Shown in pieces: positions 8,170 to 17,047 of a stretch of 64,000 nucleotides of DNA (its first letter is position 1; every line of letters begins with the position of its first letter). Both the position numbers and the translations under genes were made by a program. The stretch is from an uncultured Alphaproteobacteria bacterium. Lineage in GTDB: Bacteria; Pseudomonadota; Alphaproteobacteria; HIMB59. Under the pieces are notes generated by a model. That model was not told the origin of the DNA, ran no database searches, and saw only the letters and a program-made list of their open reading frames with translations. Where the stretch lies: positions 60,598 through 124,597 of the forward strand of contig CACLUR010000004.1 in the NCBI GenBank assembly GCA_902610175.1, given 5' to 3'.

Positions 8170-9050
8170 TATTTGCCCCAGCTATATACTTTTCCGGGCT
8201 CTGGTTCAAAAATTTTTGCTGAATTTACATTTGGTAAATGTGCCATTGCTTGAAACTCTGAGGCAATAGCAACATAATCCTTTGTTTCTGCAACAACTGC
8301 GGGCTTACAAGCAATCTCATCTCTAACAATTGCCATGCCATTTTTGGTTCCAGAAATAAATGTGTAAAAACCATCGAGGTCCTTCAGTCCATCCAAAAGT
8401 GTTTCTTTGAGTGATTTTTTGTCAGATAATCCGTTTGAAATATAACCTGCAGCGACTTCCGTATCATTCATGGACTTTATTTCAATCCCTTTTTTCTGAA
8501 GCGATCTTCTTAAGTTGTTATGATTTGACAAGGATCCGTTATGTACAAGACATTCATCCTCACCTGTGGAATATGGATGAGAGCCATCTGTCGTGATTGC
8601 ACTTTCTGTTGCCATCCTTGTATGCCCAATAGCATGTGAGCCAGAAAACTTCTCTAGTGAAAAATTTTTAACAACATCCTTCGGATTTCCCACTTGTTTA
8701 AATATTTCTATGCAACTACCATATCCAACTAAACTTAATTCATCATGATTTTTTAAAATTTCTATAAACTTTTTAGGCTTCATTACTGTTTCAATTATTA
8801 AATGATCTGAAATAGATTTTACTTTGATATCTTTTACTTGCTTTGATAGTTTTTTTGAAATTTCTTTAACTTGATCAGTATTAGAGCAAACTGAATATTT
8901 ATATTTCTTTTTTTTCTCAGATGAGTATATTGCGAAACCTGCACTATCAGGACCACGCGTAGCCATACTATTCATCATTCCAGTAAGAAATTTACCTAAT
9001 TGTGAATTATATTTTTTATTTTTTAAATATATTCCAACTATACCGCACAT
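8169..9050 (-). CDS. mgsA: N-methylglutamate synthase subunit A-like (class II glutamine amidotransferase), set 2
   Basis: The 293-residue protein begins MCGIVG, keeping the catalytic Cys2 of class II amidotransferases, and shows MATRGPDSAGFA, AIGHTRMATES and VHNGSLSNHNNLR. It matches the set 1 protein in layout but differs in much of its sequence. It lies five bases after mgdD, so dehydrogenase and synthase subunits are made from one message. Expected role: release of the methylamine or ammonia group from the gamma-glutamyl amide. Confidence 0.82.
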   Translation of the reverse strand: MCGIVGIYLKNKKYNSQLGKFLTGMMNSMATRGPDSAGFAIYSSEKKKKYKYSVCSNTDQVKEISKKLSKQVKDIKVKSISDHLIIETVMKPKKFIEILKNHDELSLVGYGSCIEIFKQVGNPKDVVKNFSLEKFSGSHAIGHTRMATESAITTDGSHPYSTGEDECLVHNGSLSNHNNLRRSLQKKGIEIKSMNDTEVAAGYISNGLSDKKSLKETLLDGLKDLDGFYTFISGTKNGMAIVRDEIACKPAVVAETKDYVAIASEFQAMAHLPNVNSAKIFEPEPGKVYSWGK

Positions 9051-9055
9051 TAATA

Positions 9056-9652
9056 TTAAATACCCTCATACCCATACTCTAATGACGAGTCAGTAATGCT
9101 ATGGTAAAAAGAACCACCAAAGCTTCTTAATGCATAAAGGTTAAAACAAAACGGTTGGTCGTCTAAATAGTCGATCAGTATGTTAATTCCGTTATATGTA
9201 GTGTTCGCGCAATTATTTGGTTTAAACATATTTTCATTAAAATTTATTGGAGAACCTTTTTTTAAAACATTTTTTGCATTTACGCCTGATATTTGTAATA
9301 CAGCTCTTGATTGTGAAATATCTGTAATGGCAAAATCCTCATCTCTGATCGATTTGTAAATTTCGTCTTTCAAGTCAATTTTTTTTGAGATAATTAACCA
9401 GGTATCAGGACCGGTCCACAATACTCTTGTCTCTTGATTGTGAGAAACTTTTAAACTTTCTGTCGGTAAATTAAGTTGATTTATAGTAACTTTTTCAATC
9501 TCAATTGAGCTTTTCTTAAATTTAGCAATTTGGATAATACTAAGATATTTTATTTCCGATATTTTTAATAGGTTTTCTTTATTCTCATGGTCGCCAAACA
9601 AGCCGAGCTTATGATCAAAATGAAGTGGTGATAGATTTTGTGCTTGTTCCAT
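9056..9652 (-). CDS. mgdD: N-methylglutamate dehydrogenase subunit D / sarcosine oxidase gamma-like
   Basis: The 198-residue protein corresponds in place and size to the gamma subunit of heterotetrameric sarcosine oxidase. Supporting segments are ETRVLWTGPDTWLII (about 75-90), FAITDISQSRAVLQISG and the FxLYALRSFGGSFYHS end, all typical of SoxG. This subunit resembles a reduced GcvT domain and helps bind folate and stabilise the complex. Its start shares a base with the mgdC stop. NMGDH and sarcosine oxidase subunits are homologous; the flanking mgs genes favour NMGDH. Confidence 0.75.
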   Translation of the reverse strand: MEQAQNLSPLHFDHKLGLFGDHENKENLLKISEIKYLSIIQIAKFKKSSIEIEKVTINQLNLPTESLKVSHNQETRVLWTGPDTWLIISKKIDLKDEIYKSIRDEDFAITDISQSRAVLQISGVNAKNVLKKGSPINFNENMFKPNNCANTTYNGINILIDYLDDQPFCFNLYALRSFGGSFYHSITDSSLEYGYEGI

Positions 9653-12651
9653 TATGATCTCACCCTTGAGCCTTCGGGATCAACATAGTGTGAGGATACT
9701 ACCTCAACAGGAATTGAAATATCTTTTAAAGGAGAGACAGCATATAGATTTTTACCAATTTTATTTTTACCATCTTTTATAATGGCTATGGAAAAAGGAT
9801 TATTATATTCAACACTCCAACAAGAAGATGAAACATGTCCAAGTTTAGGTATTGGGGCAACAGCACTATTATCTTCTATAATATGTGAACCCTCTGGGAT
9901 CTTTGTTTTTTTGTCTAGTGGAACAAGTCCAACAATAGTTTGTCTATCCGACTCAGTGAATGCGTCTTTAGATAAAGATCTTTTACCTATAAAATCTTTT
10001 TTCTGACTCACCATACTATTCAGTCCAACATCAAAAGGAATAGTGCGTCCGTCTAATTCTGCTCCTGCGACATGACCCATTTCTATTCTTAAGGTTGATA
10101 GAGCCTCTGTTCCGTATGGTTGAATATCAAATGACTGTCCTACTTCCATGATCTTCTTCCACGTATAAAGACCATAGTTTGACTCGACATTTACCTCATA
10201 AGCTAGTTCACCAGAAAAAGAAATTCTATAAATTCTAGCTTTGATACCGTCTATTGAAGAGTCAACAAGACCCATGAATGGTAAACCCTCATTTGACATA
10301 TCTACATCAGGAAATAATTTTGATAAAAGATCTCTAGATTTTGGACCTGCCACTGCTATACCAGACCACTGTTCAGTAGTTGATAAGACATTTACATCTA
10401 AATCTGGCCATACAACTTGTAAATAATACTCTAAGTGCGATAAAACATTTGCAGCTTGGGCAGTAGTGGTAGTCATATGAAAATGATTTTCAGATAATCG
10501 AGATGTTGTTCCATCATCAAAAACCATGCCATCTTCCCTTAGCATTACTCCATATCTAGCTTTTCCAACAGGTAATTTCAGCCATGCATTTGTATAAACT
10601 CTATTTAAGAATTCTGGTGCATCCGGACCTTTAATATCAATCTTACCAAGTGTCGTAACATCACAAATTCCAACGTTTTTTCTTACATTTGCAGCTTCCC
10701 TATTAACAGCACTGTTCATATCCTCAGAACCCATTGGGTAGTATCTGGGTCTTTGCCATAAACCTGCCGCTACAAAAACAGCATTATTTTCCTCATGCCA
10801 TGTATGAATGGGAGATTTTCTTGTTGGTAAATAGTGATTACCAACTTCTCTACCCACGATAGCTCCAATTGTTACAGGGGTGTATGGTGGTCTAAATGTT
10901 GTATGACCAACTTCTGGAACAATCTTTTTTTCTATTTTAGATACATATTGCAAACCATTTAAATTACTTGTCTTGCCTTGATCGCCAGCCATCCCAAGAG
11001 TTGTATATCTTTTGACGTGCTCAATTGATCTGAAGCCTTCTCTAATTGCTAACTCTACATCAGAAACTGCAACGTCATTTTGAAAGTCGATAAAGCGTTT
11101 TGGTTTTTTTCCAGATGGTAAAGGCATACACCAGAGCTTTTCATGTTTTTCATAGCTAGGTTCATTTGAGTTGGGACTATTTGTAGGATTATTTTGATCT
11201 GTGAATTTGTTTGATAAATCAAAGCCCACTTGAAAACCTTCAGCTAGGGATTGATTTAAGGTGAAAGAACCATTAGCTGCTCCAATTGCTGTTTCTTTTT
11301 GTCTTTTTTTATCCGGCACGAACGCATCAATATCGTCGTTAAACTTTAATTTATTTCCAGCTTGGGAAGATAAATGAACCGTTGGTGTCCAGCCTCCGGA
11401 CATACAAATGCAATCACACTCTACTGTTTCTTCTGAAATAAAAGACTCTTTTGAAGAGTCAAGCTTGCCGATGATAGCAGAATTTATCTTCAAATGTCCT
11501 TTAGTGTCTGCGATCCCTGAATTAAATTTTATAGAAATACCCTTTTGCTGAACTTCTTTGACTAATTCACCATTTGAGCTGTCTCGAGTGTCTACAATGA
11601 TTGGTTCAATATCATTTTTAATAAACTCAAGGGCAGTAGAATATGCTGTATCATTATTGGTAAATATAATTGGTTTCTTACCAACTAATGTTTCATAAAC
11701 CTTCATATACTCTTTTGCTGCTGAGGCTAATACAATTCCTGGTCTATCATTGTTTCCAAAAGATATTGGTCTTTCAATAGAACCAGTTGAAACTATTACT
11801 TCTCCAGCTCTAATATAATGTAGTCTTTGTCTTGGTGTGTATTTTGAGGGATTTTCAATATGATCGCTAACTCTTTCAATCATTACGGTCATATTGTGAT
11901 CATAGTATCCGAAGACTTGTGACCTTTTTTTTAATATTACATTTGGCATACTTTTTAATTGGGAAATGGTATCACTAGCCCACTCTTTTCCTGACATGTT
12001 ACCAATCGTAACTTCGTCAGTTAAAAGAGAGCCACCAAAATTAGGCTTGTCTTCTGCTAATATTACCCTAGCCCCATTTTTAGCAGCAGCCAGAGCACTT
12101 GCGAGACCTGATGGGCCAGAGCCAACAACGAGTACATCGCAGTGTTCATAATTATGCTCGTACCTATCTGGGTCAGGTAGCAGTGGTGCTTTACCCATAC
12201 CAGCAGCTTTTCTTATAAATGGTTCATAGATTTTCATCCAAAAACTTTTTGGCCACATAAATGTTTTGTAATAGAAACCTGCAGGAAAAAAACGATTTAA
12301 GACATTATTGATTTCTCCAATATCAAATTGAACTGAAGGCCAACAATTTTGACTTTTAGCTTTTAATCCCTCAACTAACTCAACTTCGGTTGCAATAATA
12401 TTAGGTTCGGATTTATTACCATCATGCAATTGTACCATTGCATTTGGTTCTTCAACACCAACTCCCAAAAAACCGCGAGGTCGATGATACTTAAAACTTC
12501 TTCCAACTAAATGAACACCATTTGCAATTAAAGCAGATGCAAGAGTGTCTCCTTCATAGCCATGATAAATAGTACCGTTAAAAGTAAAGTTAATTTTTTT
12601 ATCCTTATTAATAAGTCCAGTTGAGTTGGTTGTTCTAAAACTGTTAGACAT
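9652..12651 (-). CDS. mgdC: N-methylglutamate dehydrogenase subunit C / sarcosine oxidase alpha-like
   Basis: The 999-residue flavoprotein has the alpha-subunit layout: an N-terminal ferredoxin-like/NAD region (GYEGDTLASALIANG, about 25-45), a dinucleotide-binding fold with VLVVGSGPSGLASALAAAKNG (about 170-195), a second half with GCDVTTLGKIDIKGPDAPEFLNR opening the aminomethyltransferase domain, and a GcvT-type C-terminus that takes the one-carbon unit to tetrahydrofolate. The start chosen is ATG 12651: GAGGA stands five bases upstream, whereas an ATG 12 bases earlier is itself part of that ribosome site. It overlaps mgdB by eight bases. True sarcosine oxidase cannot be excluded from sequence alone. 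Confidence 0.8.
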   Translation of the reverse strand: MSNSFRTTNSTGLINKDKKINFTFNGTIYHGYEGDTLASALIANGVHLVGRSFKYHRPRGFLGVGVEEPNAMVQLHDGNKSEPNIIATEVELVEGLKAKSQNCWPSVQFDIGEINNVLNRFFPAGFYYKTFMWPKSFWMKIYEPFIRKAAGMGKAPLLPDPDRYEHNYEHCDVLVVGSGPSGLASALAAAKNGARVILAEDKPNFGGSLLTDEVTIGNMSGKEWASDTISQLKSMPNVILKKRSQVFGYYDHNMTVMIERVSDHIENPSKYTPRQRLHYIRAGEVIVSTGSIERPISFGNNDRPGIVLASAAKEYMKVYETLVGKKPIIFTNNDTAYSTALEFIKNDIEPIIVDTRDSSNGELVKEVQQKGISIKFNSGIADTKGHLKINSAIIGKLDSSKESFISEETVECDCICMSGGWTPTVHLSSQAGNKLKFNDDIDAFVPDKKRQKETAIGAANGSFTLNQSLAEGFQVGFDLSNKFTDQNNPTNSPNSNEPSYEKHEKLWCMPLPSGKKPKRFIDFQNDVAVSDVELAIREGFRSIEHVKRYTTLGMAGDQGKTSNLNGLQYVSKIEKKIVPEVGHTTFRPPYTPVTIGAIVGREVGNHYLPTRKSPIHTWHEENNAVFVAAGLWQRPRYYPMGSEDMNSAVNREAANVRKNVGICDVTTLGKIDIKGPDAPEFLNRVYTNAWLKLPVGKARYGVMLREDGMVFDDGTTSRLSENHFHMTTTTAQAANVLSHLEYYLQVVWPDLDVNVLSTTEQWSGIAVAGPKSRDLLSKLFPDVDMSNEGLPFMGLVDSSIDGIKARIYRISFSGELAYEVNVESNYGLYTWKKIMEVGQSFDIQPYGTEALSTLRIEMGHVAGAELDGRTIPFDVGLNSMVSQKKDFIGKRSLSKDAFTESDRQTIVGLVPLDKKTKIPEGSHIIEDNSAVAPIPKLGHVSSSCWSVEYNNPFSIAIIKDGKNKIGKNLYAVSPLKDISIPVEVVSSHYVDPEGSRVRS

Positions 12652-12916
12652 TAAAGTCCTCATTCATTTTGCAAGTATCAAAAATTTCATGTGTAGCGGT
12701 GTCTCTTGAGACTTTAAACCATTGTCTACATCCAGAAACATGATGCCATAGTTCTGAATGTTTTCCTCTTGGATTATCTCTGTAGTAAACAAAATTATCC
12801 CAATCCTCGGTTGAAATTTCTTCTCCTAGTTGAGGTCTTTTTATTGAGGCGTCTCCACCATAAGAAAATTCATTTTGTGAGCGCTTGCCACAGTAAGGGC
12901 ATTTTATTTCTAACAT
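12644..12916 (-). CDS. mgdB: N-methylglutamate dehydrogenase subunit B / sarcosine oxidase delta-like
   Basis: The 90-residue protein is a SoxD-type subunit: MLEIKCPYCGKR at the N-terminus gives two of the zinc cysteines, and HHVSGCRQWFKVSRDT supplies the histidines and cysteine near residue 60-75. The zinc-binding delta subunit is structural. It starts four bases after mgdA ends and overlaps mgdC. The order B-D-A-G (Sox names) is the usual order of these operons. Confidence 0.85.
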   Translation of the reverse strand: MLEIKCPYCGKRSQNEFSYGGDASIKRPQLGEEISTEDWDNFVYYRDNPRGKHSELWHHVSGCRQWFKVSRDTATHEIFDTCKMNEDFNV

Positions 12917-12919
12917 CTA

Positions 12920-14176
12920 TTAACCGATCCAAGGTTTAGGGCCTACACCCTTTTCATCTATAATTTTTCCAGTGTGGAATCTTTCAAGGTTAAAATCGGA
13001 GTTGAGTTCATGTACTTGATCTTGTGCAATTGTATGTGCAAAAACAAAACCTGAGCTAGGAGTAGCTTTAAAGCCGCCGTAACACCAACCGCAATTTAGA
13101 TATACGCCCTCAATATGAGTTTTATCGATTATTGGGGAACCATCCATAGACATATCCATAATACCTCCCCAAGTTCGAAGCATTTTAAGTCTACTAAAGT
13201 TTGGGAAGACAGCCAATCCACCTGTTAAAACATGCTGTATCATTGGCATATTTCCTCTTTGAGCATAGCTATTGTAACCATCTAAATCACCACCCATAAC
13301 CATTTCACCTTTGTCAGATTGGCTACAATAAAAGTGACCTGCTCCAAATGTAACTACGTTATGAAGTAATGGTTTAACAGGTTCTGAGACACAAGCTTGC
13401 AGAACATGTGCTTCAATTGGAAGTCTCATATTTAACATGTCTGCTAAAAGTGTGGTGCTTCCAGCAACACACAATCCAACTTTTTTAGTTTTAATATTTC
13501 CTCTTGATGTTTGAACGCCTTCTATTTTTCCGTTGTTAACATCAAAACCTGTCACTTCACAATTTTGAATTATATCCACTCCCATGGAGTCTGCCTGTCT
13601 TGCATATCCCCAAGCAACTGCATCATGTCTTGCAGTTCCTCCACGTGGTTGCATTAAACCACCATGAATAGGAAAACGGCATGTTTCTGAAAAGTCTGCA
13701 AATGGAATCATCTTTTTTAAATCATCTCTTCCAAGAAGAATTGCATCAATACCATTTAGTCTCATAGAGTTACCTCTTCTAGCATAAGCATTCATTTGTG
13801 CATCAGAGTGAGCTAGGTTTATTATTCCTCTCGGTGAGTACATAACATTGTAATTTAATTCTTGGCTAAGTGTTTCCCAAAGCTTCATGCCAAACTCATA
13901 AAAATGGGCGTTTGAGTCAAACATATAGTTAGATCTCAAGATGGTAGTGTTTCTTCCAACATTACCTCCACCAATCCAACCCTTTTCAAGTATGGCAACG
14001 TTTGTGATGCCATGTTCTTTTGCAAGATAATAAGCTGTTGCAAGACCATGACCGCCGCCGCCTACAATTATGACATCGTATTCTTTTTTAGGCTCAGGGT
14101 CCTTCCATGCTACCTCCCAATTTTCATGGTTGGTGAAAGCATTTTTTACTAAACTAAAAACTGAGTACTTTTGCAT
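12920..14176 (-). CDS. mgdA: N-methylglutamate dehydrogenase subunit A / sarcosine oxidase beta-like
   Basis: The 418-residue protein is the beta-type flavin subunit. It has an FAD site, YDVIIVGGGGHGLATAYYL (about 33-51), and GGTARHDAVAWGYARQ, whose His184 is the position of the covalent FMN in heterotetrameric sarcosine oxidases. The C-terminal NCGWCYGGFKATPSSG is also typical. The complex demethylates a secondary N-methyl amino acid and passes the carbon to folate. It is the first gene of a seven-gene block (mgdABCD-mgsABC) and is divergent from tmm; an IclR box lies 57 bases upstream. N-methylglutamate as substrate is inferred from the mgs genes behind it. Confidence 0.82.
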   Translation of the reverse strand: MQKYSVFSLVKNAFTNHENWEVAWKDPEPKKEYDVIIVGGGGHGLATAYYLAKEHGITNVAILEKGWIGGGNVGRNTTILRSNYMFDSNAHFYEFGMKLWETLSQELNYNVMYSPRGIINLAHSDAQMNAYARRGNSMRLNGIDAILLGRDDLKKMIPFADFSETCRFPIHGGLMQPRGGTARHDAVAWGYARQADSMGVDIIQNCEVTGFDVNNGKIEGVQTSRGNIKTKKVGLCVAGSTTLLADMLNMRLPIEAHVLQACVSEPVKPLLHNVVTFGAGHFYCSQSDKGEMVMGGDLDGYNSYAQRGNMPMIQHVLTGGLAVFPNFSRLKMLRTWGGIMDMSMDGSPIIDKTHIEGVYLNCGWCYGGFKATPSSGFVFAHTIAQDQVHELNSDFNLERFHTGKIIDEKGVGPKPWIG

Positions 14177-14232
14177 GATTCAATCAAACCTCTTCGAAAA
14201 TATATATTCCTAATATAATGCTACAATAAACC

Positions 14233-14251
14233 TGTTCCATAATATGAAACA
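14233..14251. promoter_or_regulatory. IclR box between mgdA and tmm
   Basis: TGTTCCA, five bases (taata), TGAAACA. It lies in the 173-base divergent region between mgdA and tmm and could act on both. The 18 bases from 14236 to 14253 recur exactly at 23566-23583 between tmoX and alr, far more than chance in intergenic DNA. Confidence 0.7.
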
Positions 14252-14349
14252 ACATTTTTATTATCCCTGTTTTTATTACAGATTATGACAAAAAATGGAT
14301 TGGAAATTAAAATTTAATTATTAATATTAATTCAAATCGGAGGAGAATA

Positions 14350-15684
14350 ATGACAAAAGTTGCACTTATTGGTACAGGTCCCTGTGGACTATCTTTTTTA
14401 AGATCTCTGCATCAAGCGCAAAGTAAAGGCGAAAATATTCCTGAGGTTGTTGCCTTTGAAAAACAAGAAAGTTGGGGTGGTCTTTGGAATTACACTTGGA
14501 GAACCGGGTCTGATCAATATGGAGATCCAATTCACAATAGTATGTATAGATACCTTTGGTCGAATGGACCAAAAGAGTGTCTTGAATTTGCAGATTATTC
14601 TTTTGATGAGCATTTCAAAAAACCAATTCCCTCCTTCCCTCCAAGAGCCGTCCTTCAAGATTACATTTTAGGTCGTGCAGAAAATTCAGATGTAAAAAAA
14701 TACGTAAAGTTTAATACCACTGTTACCTCTGTTGCTGATAATGGTAATGGATTTGACATTACATACCTAAATAAAAAAGACGATCAAACTAAAACTGAAA
14801 GTTTTAATAAATTAGTTGTTGCGACTGGTCACTTCTCTGTTCCATACATTCCTGAATATGAGGGAATGAATAGCTTTCCAGGGAGAATAATGCACTCTCA
14901 TGATTTCAGAGATGCGGAAGAATTTAGAGATAAAAACGTTGTCGTTCTCGGAAGTAGTTACTCTGCTGAAGATGTAGCGTTACAGTGCCATAAATATGGA
15001 GCTAAAACTGTTACTATTGGTTATAGAAACAATCCAATGGGTTTCAATTGGCCTGAAGGCATGAAAGAAGTACATTACATGGATAAGATCGATGGAAACA
15101 AAGCAGTTTTTAAAGATGGCACAGTTCAAGAAATGGATGCCTTAATACTATGTACAGGTTACTTGCATCATTTTCCTTTTTTACCAGAAGATCTAAAATT
15201 AAAAACTCATAACAGGCTATATCCTCCAAACTTATACAAAGGAGTAGTATGGCAAAATAATCAAAATTTGTTTTATCTTGGTATGCAAGATCAGTTTCAT
15301 ACTTTTAACATGTTTGATGCCCAAGCTTGGTATGTTAGAGACATTATAATGGATAAAATAACTCTGCCTTCAGCTGATGAGTTAGCAAAGGATATTGATA
15401 ACTGGGTTAAAAAGGAAGAGGCCCTAGAGGATGCCTATCAAATGATTGATTTTCAAACAGATTATTGTGTGGATTTATGTTCTGCTGTTGACTACCCAAG
15501 AATTGACTTTGAGCTAATTCGCAAACATTTTTATGATTGGGAACACCATAAGGAAGAAAATATCCTGACTTATAGAGATAAATCCTTTTCCTCGCCTGTC
15601 ACTGGCACCACTGGTCCCTCACATCACACTACATGGTTGGATGCTATGGATGACTCTATGGCTACATATTTAGATACAAAATAA
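14350..15684 (+). CDS. tmm: Trimethylamine monooxygenase (flavin-containing)
   Basis: The 444-residue protein is a class B flavin monooxygenase. The FAD site is IGTGPCGLSFL (residues 7-17), followed by the WGGLW segment, VVATGHFSVPYIP at the FMO signature, an NADPH site VVLGSSYSAEDVA (about 197-209) and ALILCTGYLHHFPFLP. Tmm oxidises TMA to TMAO with NADPH and oxygen. Length fits known Tmm proteins (about 445-450). GGAGGAG lies eight bases before the ATG. The divergent mgd block and the convergent tmo-tdm operon put the whole TMA to methylamine route here. An IclR box sits about 100 bases upstream. Confidence 0.9.
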   Translation: MTKVALIGTGPCGLSFLRSLHQAQSKGENIPEVVAFEKQESWGGLWNYTWRTGSDQYGDPIHNSMYRYLWSNGPKECLEFADYSFDEHFKKPIPSFPPRAVLQDYILGRAENSDVKKYVKFNTTVTSVADNGNGFDITYLNKKDDQTKTESFNKLVVATGHFSVPYIPEYEGMNSFPGRIMHSHDFRDAEEFRDKNVVVLGSSYSAEDVALQCHKYGAKTVTIGYRNNPMGFNWPEGMKEVHYMDKIDGNKAVFKDGTVQEMDALILCTGYLHHFPFLPEDLKLKTHNRLYPPNLYKGVVWQNNQNLFYLGMQDQFHTFNMFDAQAWYVRDIIMDKITLPSADELAKDIDNWVKKEEALEDAYQMIDFQTDYCVDLCSAVDYPRIDFELIRKHFYDWEHHKEENILTYRDKSFSSPVTGTTGPSHHTTWLDAMDDSMATYLDTK

Positions 15685-15691
15685 TTATTAT

Positions 15692-15865
15692 ATGTCCAAT
15701 AATACTCTTAATTTTATTGGATGGGTTTTATTTATTATTTCTGCTGTAGGGTTTATAATATCAAGTATTGGTAGTTTCTGGGCTATGTTTGGAAGTCTTT
15801 TTTTCTTTGTAGCTTGTTTTGTTTTTTTAATACCATTCTTTAGAAAAGAAAAAAATAAAGATTAA
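15692..15865 (+). CDS. Small membrane protein downstream of tmm (57 residues)
   Basis: An ATG seven bases after the tmm stop opens a 57-codon frame ending TAA at 15865. The product has two strongly hydrophobic stretches (about residues 8-26 and 28-50, rich in Phe, Ile and Val, broken by SSIGSFW) and a basic tail RKEKNKD, so it should span the inner membrane twice with a charged cytoplasmic end. It is probably cotranscribed with tmm and overlaps the convergent GcvT-like gene by four bases. I do not recognise a family. The compact spacing and amphipathic ordering argue for a real gene. Confidence 0.6.
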   Translation: MSNNTLNFIGWVLFIISAVGFIISSIGSFWAMFGSLFFFVACFVFLIPFFRKEKNKD

Positions 15866-17031
15866 GGAATATTGTTGTCAATCCCCTTTGGGATTAGTTT
15901 TTCTTTATCGTAAAATGGTAAATCAATTATTTCGCAGTCAGCTAAATTATCATTAACAGACTCGACTTTAATTTGAAATTCTTTCCACTCACCAGGGTAG
16001 TCAAAACGTACATAACCTACATACTTTTCTAAAGTAGGAGACCAAGTTGATGCTGAAAGATATCCAATTTTTTGTTCATTTGATGACAAATAAACTTTTG
16101 CTCTTGGAATAATTACTTTATCGGTAGTTATACCAAATAATCTCTTTCCAAATTTTGTTGATAAAAATTCTAAAGCTTTTTTTCCAATAAAATTTTCTTT
16201 CTCTAAATCAACTAGAGAGCCTAATCCAATTTCATAAGGATTCATTGAAGAGTCAAAATCTGTGTTGTTATCTAGGATGCCTGCTTCAATTCTTCTTATA
16301 TCCATTGATTCTAGACCATCAAATGTCATACCCATCGGATATCCGATTTTACAAATAGTATCCCAAATTTTTTTATAATCAGTCTTATTTCCCAGAGTAT
16401 AAATTTCGAAGCCTAATTCAGAAGTCCATCCTGTTCTAGAGACATATACATTTTGATCAGCTATTTTTGAATAACCTGAATGATAATATTTAAAATCATT
16501 GTTTATTTCTCCATTTGTTAGCTTTGAAATTATATCTTTAGAAATTGGGCCTTGAATTTGTATCACTCGAGAATTAGGATCAGTTATAGTAACTTCATAG
16601 TTTTTTTGATGAGCTTTTAACCAAGTTTCAAGGGGTCCATCAGGTTGGACGTACCAAAATTTATTTTGCTCTAATCTAAAAAGTACACCATCTATAAATA
16701 TTCCGCCATTTTCATAACAGGCAATTGCGTATTTACCCCTACCTACCTTCATATCTTTAATTTTGCGACAAAATATTTTATCAAGAAATTCCTCTGACTG
16801 TGGTCCCTCTATTTGAATAGGTTTTTCAGGTACATCATACATGACAGCTTTTCTTCTCAAATTCCAGTAACTATCTTTGATTTTATTTCCAACAGATATT
16901 GGAAAATAGCGATCAGCGTATACACCATAAGAATTATCTTCTTTATGATAAAATTCAAAAAAAGGTCCTTTATCAAACCTGTTATCACTAATTGGTAAAG
17001 TTGAAGATTTATCTAAAAAGATTGAACTCAT
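15862..17031 (-). CDS. GcvT/DmdA-family folate-dependent aminomethyltransferase or demethylase
   Basis: The 389-residue protein has the aminomethyltransferase fold: IQIEGPQSEEFLDKI (about 72-86), GVLFRLEQNKFWYV, VSRTGWTSELGFEIYT and SMNPYEIGLGSLVDLEKENFIGKKAL. Such enzymes move a methyl or methylene group from an amine or sulfonium substrate to tetrahydrofolate. It follows tdm by 16 bases and ends the tmoXVW-tdm unit. No gcvP or gcvH is near, so it is not a plain glycine cleavage gene. It shares the DmdA-like N-terminal pattern, but DMSP use cannot be shown. A role in passing carbon from TMAO or dimethylamine to folate is a reasonable guess. Confidence 0.7.
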   Translation of the reverse strand: MSSIFLDKSSTLPISDNRFDKGPFFEFYHKEDNSYGVYADRYFPISVGNKIKDSYWNLRRKAVMYDVPEKPIQIEGPQSEEFLDKIFCRKIKDMKVGRGKYAIACYENGGIFIDGVLFRLEQNKFWYVQPDGPLETWLKAHQKNYEVTITDPNSRVIQIQGPISKDIISKLTNGEINNDFKYYHSGYSKIADQNVYVSRTGWTSELGFEIYTLGNKTDYKKIWDTICKIGYPMGMTFDGLESMDIRRIEAGILDNNTDFDSSMNPYEIGLGSLVDLEKENFIGKKALEFLSTKFGKRLFGITTDKVIIPRAKVYLSSNEQKIGYLSASTWSPTLEKYVGYVRFDYPGEWKEFQIKVESVNDNLADCEIIDLPFYDKEKLIPKGIDNNIP

Positions 17032-17047
17032 TTAAAAGATAAAAAAA

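Noticed and set aside
15862..17031. DMSP demethylase (DmdA) or glycine cleavage T protein
   Set aside because: No dmdBCD or gcvHP set is adjacent; the sequence fits the wider family only, so the call was kept general.
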